Assembly: GCA_009780175.1 (NCBI GenBank)
Contig: WRAO01000016.1
Location: 1-47,123, forward strand
Origin: Oscillospiraceae bacterium
GTDB taxonomy: Bacteria > Bacillota > Clostridia > Oscillospirales > Oscillospiraceae
Length of the DNA stretch: 47,123 nucleotides
Direction: 5' to 3'
Shown here: positions 8,236 to 16,849 of the stretch, piece after piece
Layout of the letters: every line of letters begins with the position of its first letter
How positions within the stretch are numbered: position 1 is the stretch's first letter
Position numbers and translations under genes: made by a program
The notes under the pieces: generated by a model
What the model saw: only the letters and a program-made list of their open reading frames with translations
What the model was told of the DNA's origin: nothing
Database searches by the model: none

Positions 8236-8748
8236 CTACCGGTCCGTAGACCCAAACCCACCGGTCCGTGCACCCTCGGCCTTGTCGTTGACGGTGATGC
8301 CATAGGGCAGGAAAATGCCCTGCACAAAACTGTCGCCCTCGTTGACGCGGAGATGTTTTCCTGTCAGGCTGTCGTTGGTGAGCTTGACCATGATGTGGCC
8401 CTCGTTTTCAGCGTTGTAATAGTCAGAGTCGATGACACCCATGGTGTTATCAAGCTGAATGCGATAGCGAAACCCGTGCCCAGAGCGGGGCAAAAGCCCC
8501 AACCACCAGCCCGGCTCGATCTTGACCCGTATTCCAGTAGGGATGGTGATGGTTTCACGGGTCGAGAGGGAGAAGGAGAAAGGCGAGTAAAAATCATACC
8601 CCGCCGAACCTGTGGTCGCCCGTGCGGGTAACATGAGCTTTTGATAGGCCTGCTGGAGCCGTTCCCCATACAGCGGTACCTGACAGGACTCGGCACCCAT
8701 CTTGAATTGCGTAAAACTAACAGCCTCGAATTCAGCGATACGATGCAT
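8236..8748 (-). CDS. dut: dUTPase (deoxyuridine 5'-triphosphate nucleotidohydrolase)
   Basis: This 170-residue trimeric-type dUTPase hydrolyses dUTP to dUMP and pyrophosphate, limiting uracil in DNA and feeding dTMP synthesis. The family motifs are in order: motif 1 ARATTGSAGYDFYSP (about residues 43-57), motif 2 PRSG, motif 3 around NTMGVIDSDYY with the catalytic Asp, motif 4 in GDSFVQGIFLPYG, and the Gly-rich motif 5 GGFGSTDR at the end. An N-terminal stretch of about 30 residues precedes the core, so it is slightly longer than the minimal enzyme. It has its own promoter and the lipoprotein gene follows 9 bases downstream. Confidence 0.93.
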   Translation of the reverse strand: MHRIAEFEAVSFTQFKMGAESCQVPLYGERLQQAYQKLMLPARATTGSAGYDFYSPFSFSLSTRETITIPTGIRVKIEPGWWLGLLPRSGHGFRYRIQLDNTMGVIDSDYYNAENEGHIMVKLTNDSLTGKHLRVNEGDSFVQGIFLPYGITVNDKAEGARTGGFGSTDR

Positions 8749-8783
8749 GGGATCACCCCCTTGGCGAGAAAGTTTGAATTTTT

Positions 8784-8812
8784 ATTATAACATAACATGT
8801 CGGAAAAGACAA
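8784..8812 (-). promoter_or_regulatory. Promoter for dut and the downstream lipoprotein gene
   Basis: On the minus strand TTGTCT (8807-8812) and TATAAT (8784-8789) are 17 bases apart, 36 bases ahead of the dut ATG. Confidence 0.8.
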
Positions 8813-8851
8813 GGTGTGCCGTGCGATGAGGAAATATCAACATAGCGAAGA

Positions 8852-9754
8852 ATGAAAAAAGAAAATCTACCACACATATCCCAAAGACAACAGACTCATA
8901 TTAAAAAGAAACAAACCCACCGGAGGCTCCAGCAATTGAAAAGATTATATTTCATCATACTAGCCCTCCTAGCCCTGCTAGGTACCACCGCCGAGGCGGT
9001 AATAAGGCCAGATGCAGTAGAAGTCCCCATCATCATGTACCACAAGGTCACCAAAGACAACAGCCAGCTCGGCAAATTCGCCATCACCCCCGACGAGTTG
9101 GAAGCGGATTTTCAATTCATTCAAGAGAGCGATTATACGCCAGTGACCATGGAGGCTCTGATTAATTTCGTCAAAAACGATGGCACTTTGCCAGACAAAC
9201 CGCTCGTGCTTACCTTTGACGACGGTTACTTCAGCGACTATCGCTATTTGCTTCCGCTCGTGCGGCGGTATCAAATCCCTGTCGTCTCCTCTATCATTGG
9301 CAAGACGACAGACGCCTACACAGAAGAAGCGCGGGAGGACATCATATATCCGCATCTGATATGGCCCCAGGTGGAAGAGATGGCGCTGTCGGGTCTTATC
9401 GAGATTCAGAACCACGGCTACGATCTGCATCAGTCTGTGCGGGGCACGGCTGGCGCAAAAAAGCGCCACGGCGAGAGCCGCGACGCCTATGCGGAACGTT
9501 TGGAAGCAGACTTAATGCGTCTCCAGACTGCGGTCGAAAAGCGACTGGGTACGGCCCCGACGACCTTCACCTATCCCTTCGGCGCAAAAAGCGAAGAGAG
9601 CGACGCCATTCTCCAGACTCTCGGTTTCGAGGCCAGTCTCTCGGTAGAGGGCAAACGAAATTTAGTAATCCGAGGCGAGCCGGACTGTCTGTTCAGCATG
9701 GGCCGCATCATCCGTCCACATGGGCGGACCGTAGAACAAATCCTAGCCTCTTAA
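8852..9754 (+). CDS. Membrane-anchored polysaccharide deacetylase (carbohydrate esterase family 4)
   Basis: This 300-residue protein has a basic N-terminus and one hydrophobic segment (residues about 31-48), either an uncleaved anchor or a signal. The deacetylase domain follows: VPIIMYHKV, the metal/catalytic motif LTFDDGYFSD (about 123-132), a His pair in IEIQNHGYDLH, and FTYPFGAKS. Enzymes of this family remove acetyl groups from peptidoglycan or other surface glycans, acting outside the membrane. The ribosome site is weak (GAGG lies 20 bases upstream). It is divergent from dut, and its last 12 bases overlap the end of the convergent MFS gene. The substrate cannot be told from sequence. Confidence 0.88.
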   Translation: MKKENLPHISQRQQTHIKKKQTHRRLQQLKRLYFIILALLALLGTTAEAVIRPDAVEVPIIMYHKVTKDNSQLGKFAITPDELEADFQFIQESDYTPVTMEALINFVKNDGTLPDKPLVLTFDDGYFSDYRYLLPLVRRYQIPVVSSIIGKTTDAYTEEAREDIIYPHLIWPQVEEMALSGLIEIQNHGYDLHQSVRGTAGAKKRHGESRDAYAERLEADLMRLQTAVEKRLGTAPTTFTYPFGAKSEESDAILQTLGFEASLSVEGKRNLVIRGEPDCLFSMGRIIRPHGRTVEQILAS

Positions 9755-11050
9755 TTCTGGCGCAATGTGCTTGCGGCCGATGAGGAGGATGGTCAGGCCG
9801 ATGAAGAAGATGATGACAGTGGAGAGAATCGAGAAACTGGCCCGGCCTGTGGTAGAGAGCACGAGTGCATAGAGGAAGGGGCCGAGGATGGCGGCGAATC
9901 TGCTGAAGACCTCGAAAAATCCGAAATATTCTCCGGACTGCTCGGGCGGAATCAGTCTGCCGTAAATGGAGCGGGAGAGTGCCTGGATACCGCCTTGGAC
10001 CGTCCCAACCAAAATCGCCAGTACGAAGAAGAGGATCAACGCTTCGTCTGTGCCGAACCAGAACATCTCAAGTCCAAAGCCCATGAAAAATCCGATGACG
10101 CAGATAAAGCAATACACGACAATAGCCCCAAGCACCAGGTTGAGTGGGTTCGTTTTCTTGCTCCACTTGCCAAACAAGATGCTGCACGGGAAGGCCACGA
10201 TTTGGGTCATAAAAAGTGCGGCGATCATACCGGTCGCGGGGAGGTTGAGCTCGGCGCCGTAGGCCGTCGCCATGGTGATTACCGTGCCGACGCCGTCTAT
10301 GTAGAAGAAGTATGCCAGAATAAAGAAGAGCAGGGCCTTATTTTTGACAATCTTCTTCGCCGCACGGATCGCGTTTCCGACTGTCTCCTTCACAAAATCA
10401 CGCTGTGGGGCTTCAGTGCCATATTTGTGGTGTACATCCCGGATCATGGGGATAGAGAACACGCCCCACCAGACCGCCGTAATGACAATGGAAATCCGCA
10501 CGGCGAGCGTTTCATCTATACCGAAATTCTCGCCGTAGAAAATGAGGAGAATGCTGAACACAAAGGGGATCGTACTGCCGCCGATATAGCCCCAGCCATA
10601 GGCCGCCGCGCTCACTTCGTCCATGCGGTCCGGTGTTGTGATGTCCGGGAGATAGCTGTCGTAAATAAAAATGCTCGCCGACCAGAAGATGTTTGCGATA
10701 ATGTATCCAACGAGCAGGAACTGCCAAGAAGATTGCGCCGCCAAAAAGAAGTGCGCTAAAATGCCAAAGGTGAGAAAAAGCACAAAGAGCCGCTTTTTAT
10801 AGCCCTTATAGTCGATCATGGCGCCGATCAGCGGGGCGGCGATCGCGAGGAGCAGTCGCGAACCGCCGTTTCCGATTGCCCACCACATAGATCCCGATGT
10901 CCCGTCTCCCCCGGCGAACTCGACGAAGAAGATGGGGAAGATGGCTGCCAGCATGATGGTGGCGAAGGCCGAATAGGCCCAGTCGTACATGATCCAGCCT
11001 TGCTCTTCTTTTGTGTAACCGCGCAGCATGCGGTTCATCATTCGGTACAT
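9743..11050 (-). CDS. MFS transporter, UMF1/Atg22-like family
   Basis: This 435-residue protein has about 12 hydrophobic membrane segments. The N-terminal signature YDWAYSAFATIM and the region FIYDSYLPDITTPDRMDEVSAAAYGWGYIGG are typical of the UMF1 branch of the major facilitator superfamily, related to yeast Atg22 amino-acid effluxers. The reading frame is open far upstream, but the start at 11050 is chosen because AAGGAG (11060-11065) sits 9 bases before it, just after the stop of the phosphatase gene. It is the last gene of the DUF554-phosphatase-MFS run. The cargo is unknown; amino-acid or small-metabolite export is the family guess. Confidence 0.87.
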   Translation of the reverse strand: MYRMMNRMLRGYTKEEQGWIMYDWAYSAFATIMLAAIFPIFFVEFAGGDGTSGSMWWAIGNGGSRLLLAIAAPLIGAMIDYKGYKKRLFVLFLTFGILAHFFLAAQSSWQFLLVGYIIANIFWSASIFIYDSYLPDITTPDRMDEVSAAAYGWGYIGGSTIPFVFSILLIFYGENFGIDETLAVRISIVITAVWWGVFSIPMIRDVHHKYGTEAPQRDFVKETVGNAIRAAKKIVKNKALLFFILAYFFYIDGVGTVITMATAYGAELNLPATGMIAALFMTQIVAFPCSILFGKWSKKTNPLNLVLGAIVVYCFICVIGFFMGFGLEMFWFGTDEALILFFVLAILVGTVQGGIQALSRSIYGRLIPPEQSGEYFGFFEVFSRFAAILGPFLYALVLSTTGRASFSILSTVIIFFIGLTILLIGRKHIAPELRG

Positions 11051-11066
11051 GATCGTGTACTCCTTC

Positions 11067-12161
11067 TTAGTCCATATCGAGACATAGTTCGCTCGCAATA
11101 ATCGCCGTGAGGTCCCGCAGGTCTCCATACCGAGGTTCCGGTAGAGGCCCTTGGCCCCGAAGCGCATAAAACACCTGATAGCCCGCATAGTCCGCCGGAT
11201 ATCCATGATTGGATTTGTACGGGTGAATATCGAATGTATATCCGGGCTTCGGCGCGACGCCGCACACGGCGCCCTGCGCCGCGTAGCCGCTTTCATCCAG
11301 TTCCGCCGCTGTGAGAAACCGTCCAAACCAAGGGTACACATCGAGGTTTGCGACAGTGCAGGCCAAAAACGCGCTTCCGCCGCACTGCTCCAGTACTGCG
11401 TCGCCAAAAAGGGAGGTCAAATCAACCTCTTCCGAGACATCTAGATGCGCGTGGTCGCCGAAAATCAACACGGTCATGTCTCCGGCGGCGTCTAATAACT
11501 TGCCGAGGTTTTCGTCAAGCGACGTCCGGGCCGTTTGCAGCAACTCGCCCTCTGAGCCGACTTTGTGGCGAATGGTGTCATATGCGATGAGATGGAGCAG
11601 CGTGAGATCCGGCCGTTTTTGCCGCAGCACATCACAGGTAACGGCGGTGGAAAACCGATCTAACCCCGGCTGGGGGACACCTCGTCCGAGTTTAGTTCCG
11701 TGGCGCAAAAAAGCCCCCAGTTGGAAACATTTGCTCCCGTGTCGCAGGCTCTCACGCAGTTGCTTTTGTCCGCCTTCGAGGTGGACTTCCGGTAGGTTCC
11801 ATTGGATATTTGCCGCCCCGCAGGTGATAGGCCAGAGAATAGCGGCGGTGGTGAGGCCTTTTTGATAAGCGGCGTCCCAGATGGTTTCCGTTTTGATATG
11901 CCGCGCGAGTTGGGCCCAGCGATAACCGCCGGTTTCATCGTAAATATAGTTCGAGATTACCCCGTGTTCTCGCGGCAGTTTGCCCGTAGAGATGGAGGCG
12001 TGGATGGGATAGGTGTTGGACACAAACATCGTCCGTACCCCGCCGCGATAGATGGACTGGCTTTTGAATCGCGCGATGTTCGGATAGGTCACAGGGTCGT
12101 TCGCCATGGCTTCAAAGGCCTGGTCGCCCACGCCGTCAAAGCTGATTACCAGGATTGCCAT
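11067..12161 (-). CDS. Alkaline-phosphatase-superfamily phosphodiesterase/nucleotide pyrophosphatase
   Basis: This 364-residue cytosolic-looking protein has no signal peptide. The superfamily metal ligands appear in order: SFDGVGD (residues 7-13), the probable Thr nucleophile in SNTYPIHASISTG with HGVISN after it, AYDTIRHKVG, FGDHAHLD, and a final His in SNHGYPADY. This arrangement is that of type I phosphodiesterase/nucleotide pyrophosphatase relatives, which cleave phosphate esters or diesters with two metal ions. It lies between a DUF554 gene (30-base gap) and an MFS gene (16-base gap) in the same direction. The natural substrate is not evident. Confidence 0.85.
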   Translation of the reverse strand: MAILVISFDGVGDQAFEAMANDPVTYPNIARFKSQSIYRGGVRTMFVSNTYPIHASISTGKLPREHGVISNYIYDETGGYRWAQLARHIKTETIWDAAYQKGLTTAAILWPITCGAANIQWNLPEVHLEGGQKQLRESLRHGSKCFQLGAFLRHGTKLGRGVPQPGLDRFSTAVTCDVLRQKRPDLTLLHLIAYDTIRHKVGSEGELLQTARTSLDENLGKLLDAAGDMTVLIFGDHAHLDVSEEVDLTSLFGDAVLEQCGGSAFLACTVANLDVYPWFGRFLTAAELDESGYAAQGAVCGVAPKPGYTFDIHPYKSNHGYPADYAGYQVFYALRGQGPLPEPRYGDLRDLTAIIASELCLDMD

Positions 12162-12191
12162 AGGCCATTCCCCCGCCCTTCGGCTTTCGAT

Positions 12192-12881
12192 TTAGGATAA
12201 GATCAGGAAGTAGTATCCCACTGCGACAAGGAGTGCGGGGAGCAGATTTCCTATTTTTATTTTTGCGTCTACGACCAGATTTACGCCGATGCCAAAAATC
12301 ATGACGCCGCCCATCGCTGAAATTTGTGTGATGAGACTATCGGTGAACACGTTTTGCAAAAATCCGGCGAAAATTTCGATACTGCCTTGATAGAGGAAGA
12401 CTGAGATTGCCGAAAAGAGAACTCCAAAACCTAGTGTGGAGGCCAAGAGGAGCGAGATCACACCATCCAGCACGGACTTGGTGAAGATGATGGTCTGATC
12501 GTCGCGCAGGCCCGAGTCGATTGAGCCGATCACGGCCATAGCGCCGATACAGAAAAGCAAAGACGCTGTGACGAAACCCTCGGAGAAGGAGGATTTCTGT
12601 CCGTCTTTGCTGAGTTTGTTTTGCGCCCACTCGCCAACTCGGTTGAGGCCATCTTCGATCCCGATCCACTCGCCGAGGAACGTGCCGATGGCCATGGAGA
12701 CAACCACGAGCATGATGTCCCCCTCTAATGCGCCCTTGATACCAATAATGCAGATGCAAAGCCCGATCGCCTTTAGTGCGCTCTTTGCGAACTTTTCAGA
12801 AATCCGCCCCATAAGAAGGACGCCAAGCCCGCCGCCGAGCAGGATGGCAATTGCGTTAATCAGTGCGCCCGTGACTCTCAT
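12192..12881 (-). CDS. DUF554 family integral membrane protein (YqgA/YdfK-like)
   Basis: This 229-residue, very hydrophobic protein has about six to seven membrane segments. The N-terminal GALINAIAILLGGGLGVLL, FCIGAMAVIGSIDSGL and the C-terminal GGVMIFGIGVNLV match the DUF554 family, which has no established function but is proposed to be a transporter. It is the first gene of the three-gene run with the phosphatase and MFS gene. GAGG lies 9 bases before the ATG. No clear promoter is visible; the hairpin-rich repeat at 12934-13055 lies just upstream. Confidence 0.87.
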   Translation of the reverse strand: MRVTGALINAIAILLGGGLGVLLMGRISEKFAKSALKAIGLCICIIGIKGALEGDIMLVVVSMAIGTFLGEWIGIEDGLNRVGEWAQNKLSKDGQKSSFSEGFVTASLLFCIGAMAVIGSIDSGLRDDQTIIFTKSVLDGVISLLLASTLGFGVLFSAISVFLYQGSIEIFAGFLQNVFTDSLITQISAMGGVMIFGIGVNLVVDAKIKIGNLLPALLVAVGYYFLILS

Positions 12882-12933
12882 GGGGAATACCTCGTGTGTG
12901 TTCTATTTGTGGGGAGATGGCCTTTACATGTCT

Positions 12934-13055
12934 AGGCTCCTTTTCCAAAGGAGCTGTCCGCGAAGCGGACTGAGGATTGCTCTTTTTCTAGTTCGCCCGC
13001 GTCCAGCGAATCCTCCGTCAGGCTTCGCCTGCCACCTCCTTTGGAAAAGGAAGCT
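12934..13055. repeat. Hairpin-rich intergenic inverted repeat
   Basis: The sequence AGGCTCCTTTTCCAAAGGAG at 12934-12953 is mirrored by CTCCTTTGGAAAAGGAAGCTT-type sequence at 13036-13055. Between them are AGGATT/AATCCT arms and two tight hairpins (TCCGCGAAGCGGA and CAGGCTTCGCCTG). No gene fits. A related CTCCTTTGGAAAAGGAGG core recurs inside the repeat copy near 24050. It looks like a REP/MITE-type palindromic unit between purD and the DUF554 gene, and could also stop transcription. Confidence 0.6.
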
Positions 13056-13069
13056 TTCACACGTCGCCC

Positions 13070-14326
13070 TTACCTCCGTCCAATATCTGTCCGATACTGC
13101 ATGCCCTCAAATTGGATCGGGGTTACGCCCGCATAGGCTCGTGCAATTGCTTCGTCTAGCGTGGGAGCTTTCGCGGTGACGCCTAGCACACGCCCGCCGG
13201 CGGTGAAATAGGCGCCATCTTCCAGTTTGGTCCCGGCGTGATAAACAGTCACGTCCGCCGGCACTTGATCCAGCCCGGAAATGATCTTTCCTGTCTCATA
13301 CGTCCCCGGATAGCCGCCCGAGGCCAACACAACGCAACATGCTGCGTCTGCGCTCCAACGAATCTCTTGTTCTGCGAGACGCTCCTCGACCACTGCCTCG
13401 AAAATGTCAAGCAAATCCGTTTTAAGGAGCGCCAAAATGGGCTGGGTTTCCGGATCGCCGAAACGGGCGTTGTATTCGATTACTTTTGGGCCATTCGGCG
13501 TCAGCATGAGGCCGAAGTAGATCACGCCCTTGAAGGGCCGGCCCTCTTTCGCCATCGCCGCTATTGTCGGGCGGAAGATGGTTTCCATGCAGATCTCCGC
13601 GAGCTCCGGCGTATATTTGGGGCTAGGGCAAAACGCCCCCATGCCGCCGGTGTTGGGGCCTTCGTCGTTGTCGAAGACGCGCTTGTGGTCCTGCGCGGCG
13701 GGCATTGTCGCGATCGTTTTGCCGTCCGTAAAGGCGAGTACAGTGACCTCCGGCCCGGTCATACATTCCTCGATGACAACCTTCGCGCCGCTCTGCCCAA
13801 AACGCCCCTCTTCCATCATGGCCCGCACAGCCGCCTCCGCCTCCGCGATCGTCTGCGCGACGACGACCCCCTTGCCCAACGCAAGCCCGTCGCATTTAAC
13901 GACGATGGGCGCGCCCTGTTCGCGTATGTAGGCAACCGCGGCCTCGACATTCCCGTCAAACACCCGATAGCGGGCGGTGGGGATGTTGTATTGCTCCATT
14001 AGGCCCTTCGAGAAGGCTTTGCTGCTTTCCAAAATTGCCGCCGCCTGAGTTGGCCCAAAGGTCGGGACGCTTGCCGCAGTCAACGCGTCTACCATGCCGA
14101 GCGCCAGCGGATCATCCGGGGCGACCATGACAAAGTCGATCCCTTCCGCCTGTACAAACCGCACCATTTCCGCGATATCTGTCGCCTTGATCGGCACGCA
14201 TTCCGCGACGCCGCTGATCCCACCGTTTCCGGGGGCGACATAGAGTTTTGTGATCCTCGGACTCCTAGCTAAGGTCGCGGCAATCGCGTGCTCACGCCCG
14301 CCGCCGCCGATGACGAGTACTTTCAT
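13070..14326 (-). CDS. purD: Phosphoribosylamine--glycine ligase
   Basis: This 418-residue ATP-grasp enzyme joins glycine to phosphoribosylamine, the second step of purine synthesis. The start at 14326 begins MKVLVIGGGGREHAIA, the family's N-terminal nucleotide-binding signature, and has AAAGGA upstream; the frame continues open further 5' but that part overlaps trmL and lacks homology. Other marks are VKCDGLALGKGV, the PHKRVFDNDEGPNTGGMGAF motif (HKR..D.D.G.N.GGMG) and YNARFGDPETQ. Length is typical. It follows trmL by 35 bases and is the last gene of an operon that starts at the M28 peptidase, separate from the other pur genes. Confidence 0.96.
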   Translation of the reverse strand: MKVLVIGGGGREHAIAATLARSPRITKLYVAPGNGGISGVAECVPIKATDIAEMVRFVQAEGIDFVMVAPDDPLALGMVDALTAASVPTFGPTQAAAILESSKAFSKGLMEQYNIPTARYRVFDGNVEAAVAYIREQGAPIVVKCDGLALGKGVVVAQTIAEAEAAVRAMMEEGRFGQSGAKVVIEECMTGPEVTVLAFTDGKTIATMPAAQDHKRVFDNDEGPNTGGMGAFCPSPKYTPELAEICMETIFRPTIAAMAKEGRPFKGVIYFGLMLTPNGPKVIEYNARFGDPETQPILALLKTDLLDIFEAVVEERLAEQEIRWSADAACCVVLASGGYPGTYETGKIISGLDQVPADVTVYHAGTKLEDGAYFTAGGRVLGVTAKAPTLDEAIARAYAGVTPIQFEGMQYRTDIGRR

Positions 14327-14361
14327 GCGTGTAGTCCTTTCTCGGTCATAATGCAAGGTTT

Positions 14362-14817
14362 CTATCCCAAACTCCCTTTTTGCCGGACTACTTCGTATGC
14401 CACTACCGCAACCGCGTTCGACAGATTCAGCGACCGAATATGCGGCAACACCGGAATCGTGACCGTCTGACCTCTGCCGCTGTTCAGCAGACACTCCGGC
14501 AGGCCACAGGTTTCTGATCCGAATAAAAGGAAGGGATTCTCTGGAAACTGAATGTCATTATATAATGTCTCCGTCCCGGTTTCAACAAAAAACAACGCCT
14601 CGTGGCCATATTTGTCCAAAAACGCGTCCAGATTGTCGTGCATTTCCAGGTCGAGGTATTGCCAATAGTCCAGTCCCGCGCGTTTGACGGTGCGATCACT
14701 GATCTCAAAAGGGGTCGGGTTCACGATGTGCAGTCTTGCTCCGATTGCTGCACAAGTCCTGGCGATGTTGCCTGTATTCTGTGGGATTTCGGGTTCGACT
14801 AGGACGATATGTAGCAT
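14362..14817 (-). CDS. trmL: tRNA (cytidine/uridine-34 2'-O)-methyltransferase TrmL
   Basis: This 151-residue SPOUT-class methyltransferase uses S-adenosylmethionine to methylate the 2'-hydroxyl of wobble base 34 in leucine tRNAs. Visible family marks are VEPEIPQNTGNIARTC (residues 7-22, with the RNA-contacting Asn and Arg), FGSETCGLPE, IPVLPHIRSLNLSNAVAVV and the Tyr-containing C-terminal helix; these form the trefoil-knot cofactor pocket. It is a minimal enzyme without extensions. AGAGG precedes the start. It sits between the YdcF-like gene and purD in one transcript direction. Confidence 0.95.
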   Translation of the reverse strand: MLHIVLVEPEIPQNTGNIARTCAAIGARLHIVNPTPFEISDRTVKRAGLDYWQYLDLEMHDNLDAFLDKYGHEALFFVETGTETLYNDIQFPENPFLLFGSETCGLPECLLNSGRGQTVTIPVLPHIRSLNLSNAVAVVAYEVVRQKGSLG

Positions 14818-14843
14818 GGCGACGGTGCCTCTTTTCTTCCTTT

Positions 14844-14891
14844 GTAGGGGCGGCTATTGACTGCCCGTGGGCGATTGCTAATCATCCCTAC
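14844..14891. repeat. Short GTAGGG...CCCTAC palindromic repeat
   Basis: This 48-base intergenic unit starts GTAGGGGCGG and ends ATCCCTAC, with imperfect complementary inner parts. The same GTAGGGGC start occurs at 20429, 20616 (reverse), 23832 and 42182. It lies between the YdcF-like gene and trmL without breaking either. Confidence 0.5.
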
Positions 14892-15613
14892 GATATCCAG
14901 TGATTCACCACCGCCAGCATCTCGCGCAGATAGTTCACCGGCCAGGTGTACCAGTCGGTATATGCCCCGATACGTGTCACATCTAGCCCGATCACGCGGG
15001 CGGTTTGGACGGAGCGGTAGATATGGAAATCATTTGTGACCAAGACGGCGCGAAACCCGTCCGGGAAGTGTTCGGTTAGGATCGCGTTGGCGAAGATGAG
15101 ATTTTCATATGTAGAGGTCGATAACTCCTCTAAGAGGATGCGGTCTTCCGGTACGCCGATGCGGATTAGATACCGCGCCATCGCTTCGGCCTCGGTGATG
15201 GTCGCCCGGTTGCCGAGCCCGCCGGTGACGATGATATAGGCGGCGGGGTTCTGCTCCCAATAGCGTGCCGCCGCGTCTAAGCGATGCGCCAGCGGACGGC
15301 TGACTGTCTCCCCCATGACCCCAGCGCCAAGCACGATCACGACATCTTCTGTGTAGTCCACATTGCTTGTGTTCCCGTAAACAAACAAGAAGAGGACAAA
15401 CACGAGCGGGATCAGACACAGAATCCCCGCGATAACATGGACCTTCTTCGGGATCCGAGGGAGCAAGATGGCATATAACAAGACGCCTGCCCCGAGCACA
15501 GCCTGCAAAGTAAAGCCGATCGTCGGATTTGCAACGCGAAACATGAATGCCACGTTTGCTAGAGTGAGAGCCCCGGTAAGGAAGAGGGTAAATCGGATTA
15601 AGATCAGTATCAT
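14888..15613 (-). CDS. YdcF/SanA-like DUF218 membrane protein
   Basis: This 241-residue protein has about four hydrophobic segments in residues 1-95, then a DUF218 domain: VVIVLGAGV, SRPLAHRLDAAARYW, IIVTGGLG, ITEAEAMARYLI, LLEELSTSTYENLIFA and LVTNDFHIYRS. The family (YdcF, SanA, ElyC) is linked to envelope integrity and lipid-carrier metabolism, but its biochemistry is unsettled. The start at 15613 is chosen for AAAGGAG (15620-15626) just upstream; the longer open frame runs into the M28 gene. The C-terminal domain should face outside the membrane. It follows the M28 gene by 26 bases. Confidence 0.87.
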   Translation of the reverse strand: MILILIRFTLFLTGALTLANVAFMFRVANPTIGFTLQAVLGAGVLLYAILLPRIPKKVHVIAGILCLIPLVFVLFLFVYGNTSNVDYTEDVVIVLGAGVMGETVSRPLAHRLDAAARYWEQNPAAYIIVTGGLGNRATITEAEAMARYLIRIGVPEDRILLEELSTSTYENLIFANAILTEHFPDGFRAVLVTNDFHIYRSVQTARVIGLDVTRIGAYTDWYTWPVNYLREMLAVVNHWIS

Positions 15614-15639
15614 CGGTGTACTCCTTTGTGCGTCGTAGT

Positions 15640-16734
15640 CTATCGGGGTACTGGCCCCAGCAGCAGGATCTCCTCTAGAAAGACGGAAAACACCCACATA
15701 GCCTGCTCTGCCCGTCCCGGCCTGTGCTCATTGAGCCAATGGATATCATCCTGTGGTGAGTGCAGTATATCGAGATGAAACTGCCCATTGACATAGTTCG
15801 CGCCGAAGAGGAAGAGGACGGTGTGCCCCGCATAGAAAAAAGCCGCGTGGTCAGTGTTGATCGCGAGGCCGTGCGGGCGTGAGGTAAGGGCCATGTCGTA
15901 GCGGCCTTGCAGACGCGCCGCGATTTGGTCGATCTCTGCTGTCATAGTATTGGGACGAGGACTTTGTCGATTTGTTCCGTATCCCGCCGCATAGATTAGC
16001 GTGTCCCCGTCGAGCAAAACGTCTGCGTTAACCATTAAAATGATGTTGTCCGCATCAGGCTCGGAGAGCCGATCGAGATAGACATAGGCACCTACCCACC
16101 AGACCTCTTCCGCGCCGAAGAAGATGTAGACGATGGTGTAATAAGAGTCCAAATACCGCATCCGCGCCGCGCTTTCGAGCAGCAGCGCCACGCCGGACGC
16201 GTTGTCACTCGCGCCCGGATAAAGCAGGCTGTCGTAATGCGCGCCGACTATGATTGTGTGCTCACTCTGTCCTGGGACCGTCAGGATCACGTTTTGGCTG
16301 TAGGGCCGCAGGGTGTGGCCGCCGATTGGGAAGAAATGCAACGGATCTCGTGCCCGTGAACTGAGGGATGCCTCCTTGCGGGTGAAAGTTTGTACTTCGA
16401 TTTGAGATTCTGCATAGCCCATGGCGAGCAATTCTTCGACGATCCACGCGGCGGCATCTAACTCGCGGTAGGAGAACGCAATGCGCTCTGGGAGGTAGTC
16501 GTTGAGAAAAAAGATATATTGCAGAGCCAGTTCTCCATGTGGAATATGGACGAAAGGAGAGATCGGTTCCTCGTTATATGCTTCTATAGGCGCTTCGCCC
16601 ATGTCCGGTTCAGAGACATAGGGTGGGGGCGGAATGCCGGGCGTGGATTCTACAGACAGCGGCACGTCGGAGCAGGACGTCAATAAGAACAGAGAAAGGA
16701 ACAAGAGAGTAAGTAGAGTCTTTATTTTTCTCAT
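15640..16734 (-). CDS. M28-family zinc aminopeptidase-like lipoprotein
   Basis: This 364-residue lipoprotein begins MRKIKTLLTLLFLSLF with lipobox LLTSC. After a Pro/Glu-rich spacer the M28 peptidase domain shows the metal ligands in order: AHYDS (His), SDNASGVAL (bridging Asp), GAEE (base and ligand Glu), VNADV (Asp) and a late His in LHSPQDDIHWL. Members remove N-terminal residues from peptides using two zinc ions; here it would act outside the membrane. The start at 16734 fits the signal peptide, with GAAGGGCGG upstream. A near-consensus promoter precedes it. It heads the M28-YdcF-trmL-purD operon. Confidence 0.9.
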   Translation of the reverse strand: MRKIKTLLTLLFLSLFLLTSCSDVPLSVESTPGIPPPPYVSEPDMGEAPIEAYNEEPISPFVHIPHGELALQYIFFLNDYLPERIAFSYRELDAAAWIVEELLAMGYAESQIEVQTFTRKEASLSSRARDPLHFFPIGGHTLRPYSQNVILTVPGQSEHTIIVGAHYDSLLYPGASDNASGVALLLESAARMRYLDSYYTIVYIFFGAEEVWWVGAYVYLDRLSEPDADNIILMVNADVLLDGDTLIYAAGYGTNRQSPRPNTMTAEIDQIAARLQGRYDMALTSRPHGLAINTDHAAFFYAGHTVLFLFGANYVNGQFHLDILHSPQDDIHWLNEHRPGRAEQAMWVFSVFLEEILLLGPVPR

Positions 16735-16766
16735 CACCAAACCGCCCTTCATTTCCAGTTGAAAGA

Positions 16767-16795
16767 AGTATACCAAATTTTGAGCGTTTCTACAA
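16767..16795 (-). promoter_or_regulatory. Promoter for the M28-ydcF-trmL-purD operon
   Basis: On the minus strand TTGTAG (16790-16795) and TATACT (16767-16772) are 17 bases apart, 33 bases upstream of the M28 ATG. Confidence 0.75.
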
Positions 16796-16810
16796 ACGCC
16801 CGGTTGCGTG

Positions 16811-16819
16811 TGATATACT
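16811..16819 (+). promoter_or_regulatory. Extended -10 promoter for the DUF6485/DUF1653 gene
   Basis: TGA-TATACT gives an extended -10, 31 bases before the start at 16850. No good -35 is seen. It is back to back with the M28 promoter. Confidence 0.5.
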
Positions 16820-16849
16820 AAGAAAAACACACATAAGGAGATGTTAGAT

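Noticed and set aside
9743-9754. 12-base overlap between the deacetylase and MFS gene ends
   Set aside because: Convergent end overlaps this short are common; only absence of a terminator there is mildly odd.
9767-10759. Plus-strand frame of about 330 codons opposite the MFS gene
   Set aside because: Charged, low-complexity translation typical of the reverse complement of a membrane-protein gene; the MFS frame is well supported.
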